Positions 54,904-64,000 of a stretch of 64,000 nt of DNA are shown piece after piece (position 1 is the first letter of the stretch; each line of letters starts with the position of its first letter). Source of the DNA: Candidatus Pantoea formicae (GTDB lineage Bacteria > Pseudomonadota > Gammaproteobacteria > Enterobacterales > Enterobacteriaceae); contig NZ_VWXD01000001.1 of the NCBI RefSeq assembly GCF_011752625.1, positions 682,001-746,000 on the forward strand, read 5' to 3'. The position numbers and the translations under genes are program-made. A model generated the notes under the pieces. It searched no databases. It saw nothing but the letters and a program-made list of their open reading frames with translations, and was not told where the DNA came from.

Positions 54904-56118
54904 ATGAAATTAGATAAAAACAAAAATGAAAAATCATCTATCCGCATCAAACTACGCAAAATCAGCATCATAAATTCAGCGGTTATTTTATTGCTGTGCT
55001 GGCTACTGCTGACTTCCACATCGTTGCTATTTATTAAACGCTACGAGAAAAGAAATCTTGAGCTGATTGCCGCCACGCTGAGCAACAGTCTGACGGCCGC
55101 CACGGTTTTTGAAGACAGCTATGACGCACACAAGAAAATTGCCACCCTGGGGAATGAAGGTATGTTCGCCTCGGCAAAACTGGTCACCGATGATCAAACC
55201 GTCTTGGTTGACTGGCAAGATCAGCAGCAGCGAAGCGGTTGGTACCAAAATTTCCTGCGTGAATGGATTTATGCCCGTCCGTTCAGTGTGAATATCGTTC
55301 ATGCCGAGAACACCGTGGGTACGCTGACGCTGGTGGGCACCGTGACAGGTGCCGCTGATTTTATTCGTTATTCTGTGATGATTTTAACCAGTGGCATGTT
55401 GTGCGTGCTGATCGTCGCTTCCCTGCTGAGTGCATTGTTACATCGTGGTATTTTGGTTTCATTACGTAATATCACCAGCTCGATTCACTATGTGATCCGC
55501 TCCGGTGATTTCTCATTGCGTATTCCTGAAAGCCCTACTAAGGAATTTCAGCTGTTTTCAGAAGACCTTAATTCGCTACTAGCGGAGATGCAGTCACTGC
55601 AAACGTCTTTGCTGCGTGATAACCGGTCATTAGCGGCCAAAGCGCTGGAAGACCCGCTGACTGGATTAGCCAACCGCGCCGCATTTGTCGCCCGCTTGAC
55701 CACATTGTTAGATGCGCAGCTCGCACAAGAGCGATTTGTTTTACTGTTCCTCGATGGCGATCGCTTTAAGAGTATCAACGACAACTGGGGACATGCAGCA
55801 GGTGATGAAGTGTTACGTGCTATCGGCTCACGTTTGCTGGCGTTGGCGTACAAACAGGATTTGGTTGCCCGGCTTGGCGGTGATGAGTTCGCCATGCTGA
55901 TCACCAGTCGTGCGACGGAATCACAACTGCAACAGCTCACCGAAGAGATTCGTGAAACCATCGCACAGAAAATCATGATCGCTGAAGGCACGCCAATCAC
56001 CACCTCCGTTACCATTGGTTTTGCCTGGTCACAACATGGCGATAGCGTAGAGTCGATTCTTGAGCGTGCAGATATGAACATGTACAAAAACAAAGGGATA
56101 AATAAGGTAAGGATATGA
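54904..56118 (+). CDS. dgcN: Diguanylate cyclase DgcN (YfiN)
   Basis: Inner-membrane GGDEF protein of 404 residues. Transmembrane helices lie at about 21-43 and 155-178 with a periplasmic domain between; a HAMP-like linker covers 180-235 and a GGDEF domain 245-400. The active site is LGGDEFA (325-329) with DPLTGLANR and FLDGDRFKSINDNWGHAAGDEVL upstream, so it should make c-di-GMP. The inhibitory RxxD site five residues before GGDEF reads YKQD, so product inhibition may be weakened. It overlaps yfiB by ATGA; the operon order yfiR-dgcN-yfiB matches E. coli. Confidence 0.92.
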   Translation: MKLDKNKNEKSSIRIKLRKISIINSAVILLLCWLLLTSTSLLFIKRYEKRNLELIAATLSNSLTAATVFEDSYDAHKKIATLGNEGMFASAKLVTDDQTVLVDWQDQQQRSGWYQNFLREWIYARPFSVNIVHAENTVGTLTLVGTVTGAADFIRYSVMILTSGMLCVLIVASLLSALLHRGILVSLRNITSSIHYVIRSGDFSLRIPESPTKEFQLFSEDLNSLLAEMQSLQTSLLRDNRSLAAKALEDPLTGLANRAAFVARLTTLLDAQLAQERFVLLFLDGDRFKSINDNWGHAAGDEVLRAIGSRLLALAYKQDLVARLGGDEFAMLITSRATESQLQQLTEEIRETIAQKIMIAEGTPITTSVTIGFAWSQHGDSVESILERADMNMYKNKGINKVRI

Positions 56119-56585
56119 AAAAGATTTTTTTATTGATGTGTGTTTTGGTCTGCGCTGGCTGTCAGTCTCAGGGACGTTTTAGTGCGGCACAGATTGCAGC
56201 CATGCAAAATGCTGGCTTTACCGAGAACAGCGAAGGCTGGGGCCTGGGTTTGTCAGAAAAAATTCTGTTTGGTGTGAACGAGTCAGAGCTGACGCCCACG
56301 AGCAAAGCCACGATTGCCAATATGGCTAAGAGCCTCGCGGCGACCGGTCTTCAGCATGTCCGCATAGATGGGCATACTGATAACTACGGCAAAGCAGATT
56401 ACAACCAACAGCTCTCTTTGAAACGCGCGGATGCGGTCGCTGCGCAATGGGCACAAGGAGCCGCCGTGCCACGCGCCAATATTATTACGCGCGGTTTGGG
56501 CATGACCGCCCCCATTGCCAGCAACAATACCGCACAAGGTCGCGCACAGAATCGCCGTGTGGCCGTTGTCATCACCTCGCCTTAA
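56115..56585 (+). CDS. yfiB: OmpA-family lipoprotein YfiB
   Basis: Outer-membrane lipoprotein of 156 residues. The lipobox is VCAGC with Cys16 and Gln at +2, predicting outer-membrane sorting. The C-terminal OmpA-like peptidoglycan-binding domain has ILFGVNESELTP, RIDGHTDNYGKADYNQQLSLKRADAVAAQW, and TRGLGMTAPIASN. In the known system YfiB sequesters YfiR at the outer membrane, releasing the cyclase. It starts within the dgcN stop (ATGA overlap). Confidence 0.92.
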   Translation: MKKIFLLMCVLVCAGCQSQGRFSAAQIAAMQNAGFTENSEGWGLGLSEKILFGVNESELTPTSKATIANMAKSLAATGLQHVRIDGHTDNYGKADYNQQLSLKRADAVAAQWAQGAAVPRANIITRGLGMTAPIASNNTAQGRAQNRRVAVVITSP

Positions 56586-56604
56586 GCTTCCCCTGCGTTA
56601 TTAA

Positions 56605-56630
56605 TAGGGCAGTCTATTCTGCCCTAAATA
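56605..56630 (+). terminator. Hairpin after yfiB
   Basis: TAGGGCAG at 56605-56612 pairs perfectly with CTGCCCTA at 56619-56626 across a six-base loop, 20 bp after the stop. The tail (AATAAATTG) is only weakly T-rich. Confidence 0.5.
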
Positions 56631-56771
56631 AATTGATTCTTATTTTTAACTCTAATACTATCCGACCCATTCACGGTTTCGGTTTAAATAAACCCACGTC
56701 CAGCCGGTGAAAACTTTCATCATTCAGCATCCATTACAATTAATATTTTCATCACTACGACAGGAGTCATT

Positions 56772-57269
56772 ATGAAATTAACCATTGTCCTTGCTGCGCT
56801 ATTCCTTTCAACCGCGGCTCATGCTGAAGTCGTACTATCAGGGAAACCTGACAATCAATTTACTCGAGACTCACATAACAACCTGCAATCTCACCAGAAG
56901 ATTCTAGATGAAGCCAAAATTGATCGTGCGTCATTCAGTAAAAAAGTTCAGCACACCTGTGATGTGATTGCACCAGAGGATGCCGTCAATAAATTCCATA
57001 AAATGACACAAGAAATTCTGGGTAATCCAATGTCCCTTGAAGACACGGGCTACAGCGAAAAAGAGTACCGTAAAGTCATAAGCTTCACCTGTTATAAAGG
57101 GGCCAACTGGACCATCAATGGCATGGATAAGCAGATGGAGCCGCAATTGGTTAAGGCAGTAAAAGACCATGAAGCCGCGGCACAAACCACCAACGACAAG
57201 GCCACCGCGGCTGGCTATAAAATAGCGATCGAGGCCACTCAGCAAGGAATGGCTGCCGCAAGAAAATAG
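56772..57269 (+). CDS. Secreted protein of unknown function
   Basis: A protein of 165 residues with a clear Sec signal peptide (MKLTIVLAALFLSTAAHA, cleavage before EVVL). The mature part is hydrophilic and mostly helical with two Cys (in VQHTCDVIAP and SFTCYKGAN) that could form a disulfide, and an Ala/Thr/Gln-rich C-terminal helix. I do not recognise a family. A CAGGAG site precedes the ATG and a hairpin follows, so it is a single-gene unit in a 730-bp gap between yfiB and uvsE. Confidence 0.65.
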   Translation: MKLTIVLAALFLSTAAHAEVVLSGKPDNQFTRDSHNNLQSHQKILDEAKIDRASFSKKVQHTCDVIAPEDAVNKFHKMTQEILGNPMSLEDTGYSEKEYRKVISFTCYKGANWTINGMDKQMEPQLVKAVKDHEAAAQTTNDKATAAGYKIAIEATQQGMAAARK

Positions 57270-57276
57270 TGATTAA

Positions 57277-57314
57277 GGGTGAACAATGAGTATATTCACC
57301 CGTTTCATTTATTT
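57277..57314 (+). terminator. Terminator of the secreted-protein gene
   Basis: GGGTGAA at 57277-57283 pairs with TTCACCC at 57295-57301 across an eleven-base loop, followed by GTTTCATTTATTT. It runs up to the stop of the convergent uvsE gene. Confidence 0.6.
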
Positions 57315-58272
57315 AGCTTCGTGACAGTGAATAAAAGTATAATCTATCACGTGCCAGATTTTTCATTTTCACCTCACACATGATATCGAAATCGCTGAAT
57401 GACAAAGCCCAGTCATTCAGCGTTTGATTGAAGTAATAATCTGCATGGGCGCGCAATTTCACTTTGTTCACATCTAAATCCTGCTGATGAGGGAAACCGT
57501 GATCGGGAATAATCCCCTCCTGCGCAATAGAATAGTGCAGCACCGGACGGACACCGCGCCAGGATTCAATAATCAGTGGAACACGCGGATCATTCGCTTG
57601 AATGTACAGATTCTCCTTCACCCAATGATGATGAATATCTAATACCACGGGGCAGAGATCGCGTGCCTGTAAAACATCATCCAGTGAACAGGATATTTCA
57701 TCATTTTCTACCGTCAGCATGTTTCGCGCTTCAGGAGAGAGTCGCATAAAGGCCGAACGAAAACCCTCAATCCCCTTCTTCCCGTTCATATGAATATTGA
57801 TTTTGAAATCCTGGAACTGACGACCATAGCCCATCGCCACCGCGCACATTGCATGATACTCCACATCCTCGATCGCACGTTCCACCACCCCTTCATTGTC
57901 TGAGGCCAGCACCGAATATTGTCCAGGGTGGAATGAGAGGCGAATGTTATTGGCTCGTGCAACATCGCCGCAGCGGATTAACAGTGGCTGTAGATCGGGC
58001 ATTAACTCCGAATAAATGGCGGTGGCCTCTGGCACGGTATAGAGCGGTAGCAGATCGCTGCCAATGCGCATCATACGCAACGCATCGGGCAACTGCGCCA
58101 GCTGATTCAACATCTGGAGTTGGTTTTCGAGATTGTGAGTGGCCAATTGCGCTAACAAACTGGTCTGCGCTTCGCGATCAAGACTGAGAAAGCGTGTGCG
58201 TGTGGTGGTTTTAAATGGAAAAGGCTGCTTAGCCTGTGCATCCAAATACTTGCATGCGAAACCCAATTTCAT
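57313..58272 (-). CDS. uvsE: UV damage endonuclease UvsE/UVDE
   Basis: TIM-barrel endonuclease of 319 residues that nicks DNA 5' to UV photoproducts and other lesions, an alternative to UvrABC excision. Metal-binding motifs visible in order are LSFHPGQYSVL, VEYHAMCAVAMGYG, KINIHMNGKKG, LTVENDE, VVLDIHHHWV and KLRAHADYY. N-terminal MKLGFACKY is the family start. It stands alone, with the long repeat copy 2 lying upstream of it. Confidence 0.92.
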   Translation of the reverse strand: MKLGFACKYLDAQAKQPFPFKTTTRTRFLSLDREAQTSLLAQLATHNLENQLQMLNQLAQLPDALRMMRIGSDLLPLYTVPEATAIYSELMPDLQPLLIRCGDVARANNIRLSFHPGQYSVLASDNEGVVERAIEDVEYHAMCAVAMGYGRQFQDFKINIHMNGKKGIEGFRSAFMRLSPEARNMLTVENDEISCSLDDVLQARDLCPVVLDIHHHWVKENLYIQANDPRVPLIIESWRGVRPVLHYSIAQEGIIPDHGFPHQQDLDVNKVKLRAHADYYFNQTLNDWALSFSDFDIMCEVKMKNLARDRLYFYSLSRS

Positions 58273-58365
58273 CTTCTATCCCCTATAGAGCAGCCTGAAA
58301 GTGTAGCTGGCAATCGGCAAGTAAAGTGAAAATGATTGAATAGCATTGAGGGCGGCCTCATGGCT

Positions 58366-59040
58366 TAATGCCAGCCAATTAAGGTGCTGTTCGGTTAAGG
58401 CCGCTATTTTTTGAAATGGCGGCTTTTTCTTGTGCGCGATTGAGTATTTTGGTGCGGGCCGCAGCCCCTCTGCTGCTGCCGGGCCGTCCTCGCGCCGCTT
58501 CGCGGTGCCTTCGGCTGCAACATTGTGCCGGCCGGAACGTTCGGGTACGGCCGTCCTGGCCTACCCGAACTGCCTGTCGCATCCCTGCGACTGGCTCCTG
58601 GCACAACGTCTCCGCCTCAGCGCTGCGAATAGCCCGTTGCAGCAGTAGAGGCGCTGTGGCCACAAACACTGTGCCCTTTGCAGAAGCAAGGGCGATGTGG
58701 CCTCAGACACAGTGCTCTTTGTGGCAGTCAAAGCGCTAAAGTGCTCATCATCGTGCCCTCTCCAACAGCGTAAACAGATGTTAGCAAGCAGGCTGGTGCC
58801 GCTCTGGGGATGGCATTTCGCAGCGCTGAACGGAATGTGGAAGCCAGGAGAGCCAGCATGGATGCTGGCGAAAGGTGCAGCCGGGACAGGGAAAGTCCCG
58901 TCTGCACCGGTCCGTCAGGCTGACGAGTGAAGTGAAGGTACCGCGTCAGCGGCGCGAGGACAGCCAGCCCCAGAGCGGCAACAGACTGCGTTATCACCTT
59001 ACGCTCAACTGACGCAGACTGCGTTATCACTGCATGCTTA
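58366..59040. repeat. Long GC-rich interspersed repeat, copy 2 (degenerate element)
   Basis: Second copy of the element at 27144-27811. The left end TAATGCCAGCCAATTAAGG (58366-58384) aligns with the left terminal repeat of copy 1, and the AAATGGCGGC hairpin plus T-run, the GC-rich hairpins and the closing ACTGCGTTATCACC segment are shared, with a stretch of about 100 bp identical (from GTGCCGGCCGGAACG to GCGAATAGCCC). The right terminal repeat is not intact: CAGACTGCGTTATCAC occurs twice (58982 and 59015) and no flanking target duplication was found. The middle differs by a degenerate duplication of a CTGTGGCC...CTTTG unit. It sits between uvsE and betT. Frames inside it appear spurious. Confidence 0.8.
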
Positions 59041-59063
59041 ACGCCTTTTAGCCGCTCATTTGA

Positions 59064-61094
59064 TTACACGCTCGGGAAAGTAATATTGCTTCCCGGCGCC
59101 TCGCGGTGTAGATGGATGAAGTTCAGATGACGCTCGTACTGATCGAGAATGTCGATAATCACCTGCTCTTTGTTGTAGTCCATCAAGTCATTGCCTTGGC
59201 TACCTTCTAGCAGGAACGTCTCGAGTCGGTAATAGGTCGATTTACCGCTGCGTGCACGATAGGTAAAGCCTGGCACCGAGTACTGCTGCGGCCAGATCTG
59301 GTAAACAAAGTCTTGCTCTTCACCGAGCAGCACGCGTAGGTCGAGGTAGCCTAACGGGTGCCCTTCTTCCGGCTCAACACGCTCCAACGTGACACGACCA
59401 CCACGCAATTCCAGCTCTTTTGCCACATCCTGCATCGCCGGGTACAGAACGCTCTCCATCATCTGCTGGGTATAGCGCGTACCGGGATAATTCATCAAAC
59501 GAGACAGGCGTTTCTTCCAGCTTAAACGATCGTTGCTAGCCGGAATGTAGGGCGCGGTTTCTCGACTGGCACTGGCGCGACGATGATCTTCCACCTTCAG
59601 CGATTTATATAATCCGGCCATCACAAAGAAGATCACAAAGCTAAATGGCAGGCCCATGATTACCGTGGCGTTTTGCAGTGCTGAGATGCCGTTGGTCATC
59701 AACATACCCATAGTCAACACACCAATCGCTACTGACCAGAAGATACGCAGCCAATTCGGCGCATCACTGTTGATGTCCTTCAGTTTTGACGTGAAATTAC
59801 CCAACACCAACGAACCTGAGTCCGCTGAGGTGACGTAGAACAGCATGCCGGTAATGGTGGCAACAGAAGCGCTGAACTTAAAGGCAGGATACTGTGCCAG
59901 CAGGCTGTAAAAACCACGCTCAGCATGCGCCATCACTTCCTGTGCAAAGCCCGCATCACCATGAATGATTTCATACAGCGCCGCATTGCCGAATACCGAC
60001 AGCCACAGTAGCGTAAAGGTGAACGGAATGATCAGCGTCCCGAGTACAAACTCACGAATGGTACGGCCACGCGAAATACGTGCAAGGAACAAGCCAACAA
60101 AGGGTGACCAGGCAACCCACCATGCCCAGAAGAACAGGGTCCAACTGTTCATCCACTCTCTCGGCTGATCAAACGCAAAGGTGTTCAGCGTCATGCCCAT
60201 AAAGCGGTTGATGTAATCACCGACATTCAGCACCAGCGCGTTCAACAGGAAATCGGTTTTGCCCATAAACAACACGAACAAGATCAATCCCAGCGCCAGC
60301 GCCACGTTCAGTTCCGACAGAATACGAATGCCTTTATCCACGCCGGATGTGACTGAAATAGTCGCAATAATCACTGACAGCACAATCAAAGCAGCCTGCG
60401 CAGTGAAGCCTTCCGGAACATCAAACAGGACATTCAAGCCGTAGTTGAGCTGCACGACGCCAATACCTAAGGTGGTGGCGATACCGAAGATGGTGCCAAC
60501 CACTGCCGCAATATCGACAGTATGACCAATTGGGCCATTGATACGTTTGCCAAAAATCGGATAGAGCGCGGAACGTATAGTCAGAGGAAGGTTATAACGG
60601 TAGCTGAAGTAGCCCAGCGCGATGCCCATTAGCGCATACATCGACCAGCCGGTCACGCCATAGTGGAACAGTGTCCACACCATCGCCTGCCGTGCCGCTT
60701 CCATGGTTTGACCTGCGCCTTCTGGCGGTTGCATATATTGCGTGACCGGTTCGGCAACCGAGAAGAACATCAGGTCGATACCGATACCGGCTGCAAACAG
60801 CATGGCAGACCAACTCAGTAAGCTAAATTCCGGTTTGGATTGTTCTGGCCCGAGCTTAATCGCTCCGTAACGCGAGCAGGCCATATACACCACGAAGACA
60901 ATGTAGAGCGTGGCGGCGAGCATGTAGTACCAGCCAAACGTGGATGTGACCCAATTGACGGCGGTCTGAATCCAGCTGGCAGCCAGTTCGCTGTAAAAGA
61001 TAGTGACAAGTGAAAATGTCAGAATCAGTCCGGCCGAGGTAAAAAACACCACGGGATTGATTCTGTCTTTTTCACTGGCAGGTGGATTAATCAT
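59064..61094 (-). CDS. betT: Choline transporter BetT (BCCT family)
   Basis: High-affinity, proton-driven choline importer of 676 residues (E. coli BetT 677). It has twelve membrane segments with the BCCT signature FFWAWWVAWSPFVGLFLARISRGRTIREF and the segment MFFSVAEPVTQYMQPP. A long cytoplasmic C-terminal domain from about residue 510 is typical of osmotically regulated BetT. Divergent from betI-betB-betA; BetI repression and choline induction are expected through the site at 61287-61300. Confidence 0.95.
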   Translation of the reverse strand: MINPPASEKDRINPVVFFTSAGLILTFSLVTIFYSELAASWIQTAVNWVTSTFGWYYMLAATLYIVFVVYMACSRYGAIKLGPEQSKPEFSLLSWSAMLFAAGIGIDLMFFSVAEPVTQYMQPPEGAGQTMEAARQAMVWTLFHYGVTGWSMYALMGIALGYFSYRYNLPLTIRSALYPIFGKRINGPIGHTVDIAAVVGTIFGIATTLGIGVVQLNYGLNVLFDVPEGFTAQAALIVLSVIIATISVTSGVDKGIRILSELNVALALGLILFVLFMGKTDFLLNALVLNVGDYINRFMGMTLNTFAFDQPREWMNSWTLFFWAWWVAWSPFVGLFLARISRGRTIREFVLGTLIIPFTFTLLWLSVFGNAALYEIIHGDAGFAQEVMAHAERGFYSLLAQYPAFKFSASVATITGMLFYVTSADSGSLVLGNFTSKLKDINSDAPNWLRIFWSVAIGVLTMGMLMTNGISALQNATVIMGLPFSFVIFFVMAGLYKSLKVEDHRRASASRETAPYIPASNDRLSWKKRLSRLMNYPGTRYTQQMMESVLYPAMQDVAKELELRGGRVTLERVEPEEGHPLGYLDLRVLLGEEQDFVYQIWPQQYSVPGFTYRARSGKSTYYRLETFLLEGSQGNDLMDYNKEQVIIDILDQYERHLNFIHLHREAPGSNITFPSV

Positions 61095-61286
61095 CGGTTA
61101 CCTCTGGTTAATTTCCTGTAATGACTCAATGAATTAGCGTGACCAGTTCACCTGGCCTTGTTGTTGTTGACTCCCCTGTGTTCCCTCCATTTGGTGCTTT
61201 CTACTGGCGATATCCCGCATAGCCCGGTTCACCGCTGCGTTTTTGTAACAATCGAAGCACAGCATCCTAACAAATTTCTTTTTTAT

Positions 61287-61300
61287 ATTGAACGTGCAAT
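61287..61300. promoter_or_regulatory. BetI operator candidate
   Basis: ATTGAACGTGCAAT is a near-perfect palindrome (one mismatch from ATTGAACGTTCAAT, the BetI-type box as I remember it). It lies 48 bp upstream of betI in the 253-bp divergent betT-betI region. Confidence 0.65.
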
Positions 61301-61347
61301 CAAAAAAAGTTTTAATGGTGCCCTTATATTGTGGTGGAGCTGGAGTC

Positions 61348-61944
61348 ATGCCAAAGGTGGGAATGCAGCCGATTCGTCGTCGGCAACTGATTGATGCAAC
61401 CCTCGATACCATTAACGAGGTCGGGATTAATGACGCCACGATTGCGCAGATTGCGCGCCGTGCGGGCGTCTCGACCGGCATCATCAGTCACTACTTCAAA
61501 GACAAGAACGGTTTGCTGGAAGCCACCATGCGGGATGTCACGCGCCAATTACGCGATGCGGTTGCCGCGAGGCTGAAACCGCTGGCAGAAGCGACGACTG
61601 AAGCGCGATTACTGGCGATTGTTGAAGGCAACTTTGATGACACCCAAGTGCACAGCGCCGCGATGAAGGCCTGGCTGGATTTCTGGGCAAGCAGCATGCA
61701 TCAGCCACAGTTGGGCCGACTGGAACGCGTGAGTAGCCGTCGCTTATTCTCCACGCTGGCGGCTGAGTTTCGTCGCGAATTGCCGCGCGAACATGCCCGG
61801 CTCGCCGCGCACGGTTTGGCATCGTTAATCGACGGACTCTGGTTACGTGCAGCACTGAGCGGCAAACCCTTCGATCTGGGTATTGCCCGCACGCTTACCA
61901 CCCAATTCATTCGCCAGCAGCTTGCTGGCCATCAGCATCACTGA
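61348..61944 (+). CDS. betI: TetR family repressor BetI
   Basis: Choline-responsive repressor of 198 residues. The helix-turn-helix is [51 protein letters not shown], characteristic of BetI, with a C-terminal ligand domain ([22 protein letters not shown]). The ATG at 61348 ([11 protein letters not shown]) is the family start with GGAG eight bases upstream. It represses the bet genes in the absence of choline. betB follows by 13 bp. Confidence 0.94.
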   Translation: MPKVGMQPIRRRQLIDATLDTINEVGINDATIAQIARRAGVSTGIISHYFKDKNGLLEATMRDVTRQLRDAVAARLKPLAEATTEARLLAIVEGNFDDTQVHSAAMKAWLDFWASSMHQPQLGRLERVSSRRLFSTLAAEFRRELPREHARLAAHGLASLIDGLWLRAALSGKPFDLGIARTLTTQFIRQQLAGHQHH

Positions 61945-61957
61945 GGAAGGAGAAATC

Positions 61958-63430
61958 ATGTCCCGATTCCCCGAGCAGCACCTGTACATTGATGGCGCTT
62001 TAGTGCCCGCTAGCGCAGGCAACACGTTCCAGACCATCAACCCTGCGAATGGCGAAGTCTTGGCCGACGTTCATGAAGCAGAACGCGCCGATGTTGATCG
62101 TGCCGTCGCGGCAGCGAAAAAAGGGCAAAAAGTCTGGGCTGCAATGACCTCAATGGAGCGCTCGCGTATTCTGCGTCGAGCCGTCGATATCCTGCGTGAA
62201 CGTAATGACGAGTTAGCCGCGCTCGAAACACTGGATACAGGTAAGCCACTGAGCGAAACCCTTTATGTCGATATCGTGACCGGCGCCGATGTACTGGAGT
62301 ATTACGCTGGTCTGATTCCGACTCTGGAAGGCCAACAGATCCCACTGCGTGATACCTCTTTCGTTTACACCCGCCGCGAACCGCTTGGTGTGGTCGCGGG
62401 CATCGGTGCATGGAACTACCCGATTCAGATCGCCCTGTGGAAATCTGCGCCTGCACTGGCGGCTGGTAACGCCATGATCTTCAAACCGAGCGAGGTGACG
62501 CCGCTCACCGCCCTTAAACTGGCTGAAATTTACACCGAAGCCGGTGTGCCCGCTGGTGTCTTCAACGTGTTGAACGGCCGCGGTGCGGTAACCGGTCAGC
62601 TGCTGACTGACCATCCTGGCATCGACAAAGTCTCTTTCACCGGTGGCGTGGCCAGTGGCAAGAAAGTGATGGCTAATGCCGCAGGTTCGACCTTGAAAGA
62701 AGTGACCATGGAACTGGGCGGCAAATCTCCGCTGATCATCTTTGACGATGCCGACCTCGATCTGGCAGCAGATATTGCCATGATGGCGAACTTCTATAGC
62801 TCGGGTCAGGTGTGCACCAACGGCACACGCGTTTTCATCCCAGCAAAATTCCAGGCCTCCTTTGAAGCGAAAATAGCCGAGCGTGTGGCGCGGATTAAAG
62901 CGGGTGATGTCAACAATCCAGCCACCAACTTTGGCCCGCTGGTGAGCTTCTCGCATCGTGACAACGTGATGCGTTATATCGAAACCGGCATTAAAGAAGG
63001 CGCTCGTCTGTTGTGTGGCGGCAAACGCCTGAACGGCGCGGATTTTGATAACGGTGCCTGGGTTGAACCTACCGTGTTCACCGACTGCCGTGATGAGATG
63101 ACTATCGTGCGTGAAGAGATCTTCGGGCCAGTGATGTCAATCCTGACCTACGAGAGCGAAGAAGAAGTGGTACGCCGCGCCAATGCCACTGATTTCGGTC
63201 TGGCTGCCGGGGTGGTGACGCAAGATCTTAACCGCGCACATCGCGTGATTCACCAGATTGAAGCGGGTATCTGCTGGATCAACACCTGGGGCGAATCCGC
63301 CGCTGAAATGCCAGTGGGTGGCTATAAGCACTCCGGCATTGGTCGCGAGAATGGCTTAATGACGCTACAAAATTACACCCAAGTGAAATCGGTGCAGGTC
63401 GAATTAACCCGTTTTCAGTCCGTATTTTAA
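61958..63430 (+). CDS. betB: Betaine aldehyde dehydrogenase
   Basis: NAD(P)-dependent aldehyde dehydrogenase of 490 residues, the length of E. coli BetB. The fold motifs are [36 protein letters not shown], the catalytic Glu in [13 protein letters not shown], the nucleophile Cys in [14 protein letters not shown], and [10 protein letters not shown]. It oxidises betaine aldehyde to the osmoprotectant glycine betaine. The ATG at 61958 has a GGAGAAATC leader; a frame starting in betI at 61883 is rejected. betA follows by 26 bp. Confidence 0.96.
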   Translation: MSRFPEQHLYIDGALVPASAGNTFQTINPANGEVLADVHEAERADVDRAVAAAKKGQKVWAAMTSMERSRILRRAVDILRERNDELAALETLDTGKPLSETLYVDIVTGADVLEYYAGLIPTLEGQQIPLRDTSFVYTRREPLGVVAGIGAWNYPIQIALWKSAPALAAGNAMIFKPSEVTPLTALKLAEIYTEAGVPAGVFNVLNGRGAVTGQLLTDHPGIDKVSFTGGVASGKKVMANAAGSTLKEVTMELGGKSPLIIFDDADLDLAADIAMMANFYSSGQVCTNGTRVFIPAKFQASFEAKIAERVARIKAGDVNNPATNFGPLVSFSHRDNVMRYIETGIKEGARLLCGGKRLNGADFDNGAWVEPTVFTDCRDEMTIVREEIFGPVMSILTYESEEEVVRRANATDFGLAAGVVTQDLNRAHRVIHQIEAGICWINTWGESAAEMPVGGYKHSGIGRENGLMTLQNYTQVKSVQVELTRFQSVF

Positions 63431-63456
63431 TTGAGCTTTAACCTGAGGAGCGACTA

Positions 63457-64000
63457 ATGGAATTTGATTACATCATTATCGGAGCCGGATCCGCAGGGAA
63501 CGTTTTGGCAACAAGACTGACCGAAGATAGCAACGTGAACGTGTTGCTGTTAGAAGCAGGTGGTCCTGACTACCGCTTTGATTTCCGTACGCAGATGCCT
63601 GCGGCCCTGGCTTATCCGTTGCAGGGAAAACGCTACAACTGGGCGTATGAAACTGAACCTGAACCGCATATGAACAATCGCCGCATGGAGTGCGGACGAG
63701 GCAAAGGTCTGGGTGGCTCATCACTGATCAACGGGATGTGTTACATCCGTGGCAACGCCATGGATCTCGATAACTGGGCGCAACAGCCAGGGCTTGAGCG
63801 CTGGAGCTATCTGGATTGCCTGCCCTACTACCGTAAATCAGAGACGCGCGACATTGGCGCCAATGATTACCACGGTGGCGAAGGCCCGGTGAGCATCACC
63901 ACCTGTAAGCCTGATAACAATCCACTGTTCGCAGCGATGATTGAAGCGGGTGTCGAGGCAGGTTACCCACGCACGGAAGACCTGAATGGCTATCAACAGG
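63457..64000 (+). CDS. betA: Choline dehydrogenase BetA (3' end outside window)
   Basis: GMC-family FAD oxidoreductase; the first 181 codons are present and the gene runs off the window. It starts [20 protein letters not shown] (FAD-binding motif), then [30 protein letters not shown] and [21 protein letters not shown] (GMC signature 1). It oxidises choline to betaine aldehyde at the membrane. An AGGAG site lies seven bases before the ATG. Last gene of betIBA. Confidence 0.95.
   Translation, partial: MEFDYIIIGAGSAGNVLATRLTEDSNVNVLLLEAGGPDYRFDFRTQMPAALAYPLQGKRYNWAYETEPEPHMNNRRMECGRGKGLGGSSLINGMCYIRGNAMDLDNWAQQPGLERWSYLDCLPYYRKSETRDIGANDYHGGEGPVSITTCKPDNNPLFAAMIEAGVEAGYPRTEDLNGYQQ

Noticed and set aside
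58379..59030. Reading frames in repeat copy 2
   Set aside because: Same reason as copy 1; indels between copies shift the frames, which argues against coding.
61883..61957. Upstream start of betB inside betI
   Set aside because: The ATG at 61958 has a strong site and gives the normal 490 residues.
62213..62956. 247-codon frame antisense to betB
   Set aside because: It is a shadow of a strongly conserved dehydrogenase gene; the product shows no family features.

Overview
The window reads as chromosomal DNA of an enteric gammaproteobacterium, most likely Erwiniaceae (Pantoea/Erwinia type). The grounds are gene products close in length and motif to Escherichia coli Kup, Mqo, AscG/AscF/AscB, YfiR/DgcN/YfiB and BetT/BetI/BetB/BetA, mixed with LysR, AraC, GlxA-type and MFS accessory genes and a UvsE endonuclease. 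This is inference from remembered families; no search was run. No rRNA, tRNA, CRISPR array, prophage or complete transposase was seen.

Layout. 1-7.5 kb: end of a GGCT-fold gene, an LLM flavin enzyme, a membrane protein, an MBL-fold protein, a divergent TetR / ABC-membrane-domain pair with two palindromic operators, an orphan MetQ/NlpA lipoprotein behind MetJ-like boxes, and an extended SDR. 7.8-10.3 kb: potassium transporter kup and a DUF1471-type small protein. 10.3-14.3 kb: a second leuCD pair in an operon with an alpha/beta hydrolase and a LysR regulator. 14.4-19.9 kb: an amine or amino-acid catabolic set (FAD oxidase, RidA, ornithine-cyclodeaminase-like protein, AraC regulator, APC permease). 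20.2-31.1 kb: mqo, a PfpI gene relic, LysR/MFS pairs, dienelactone hydrolase, CLC channel, thioesterase, nitronate monooxygenase. 31.3-42.9 kb: a sarcosine/one-carbon operon glyA-soxBDAG-purU-(GlxA-type regulator), preceded by two more AraC/GlxA regulators. 43-51 kb: azlCD exporter, acyltransferase, a TonB receptor with a frameshifted binding protein, LysR. 50-54 kb: ascG-ascFB for aryl-beta-glucosides/cellobiose. 54.3-56.6 kb: yfiR-dgcN-yfiB c-di-GMP module. 57.3-64 kb: uvsE and betT-betI-betB-betA (betA runs off the window).

How the genes work together. The bet genes import choline and oxidise it to glycine betaine. The sox operon oxidises sarcosine to glycine, passing the methyl group into the tetrahydrofolate pool, where glyA and purU act. 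The demethylases that would link betaine to sarcosine are not in the window.

The most interesting structure is a pair of long, GC-rich, hairpin-rich non-coding repeats (about 670 bp) near 27.1-27.8 kb and 58.4-59.0 kb. The first is bounded by 19-bp terminal inverted repeats resembling IS4-family ends and by a 10-11 bp target duplication, so it looks like a non-autonomous mobile element with a conserved structured core. Other points: a one-base frameshift in the signal peptide of the siderophore-binding protein, a possible intergenic small RNA near 45.4 kb, and two mutually exclusive hairpins ahead of purU.
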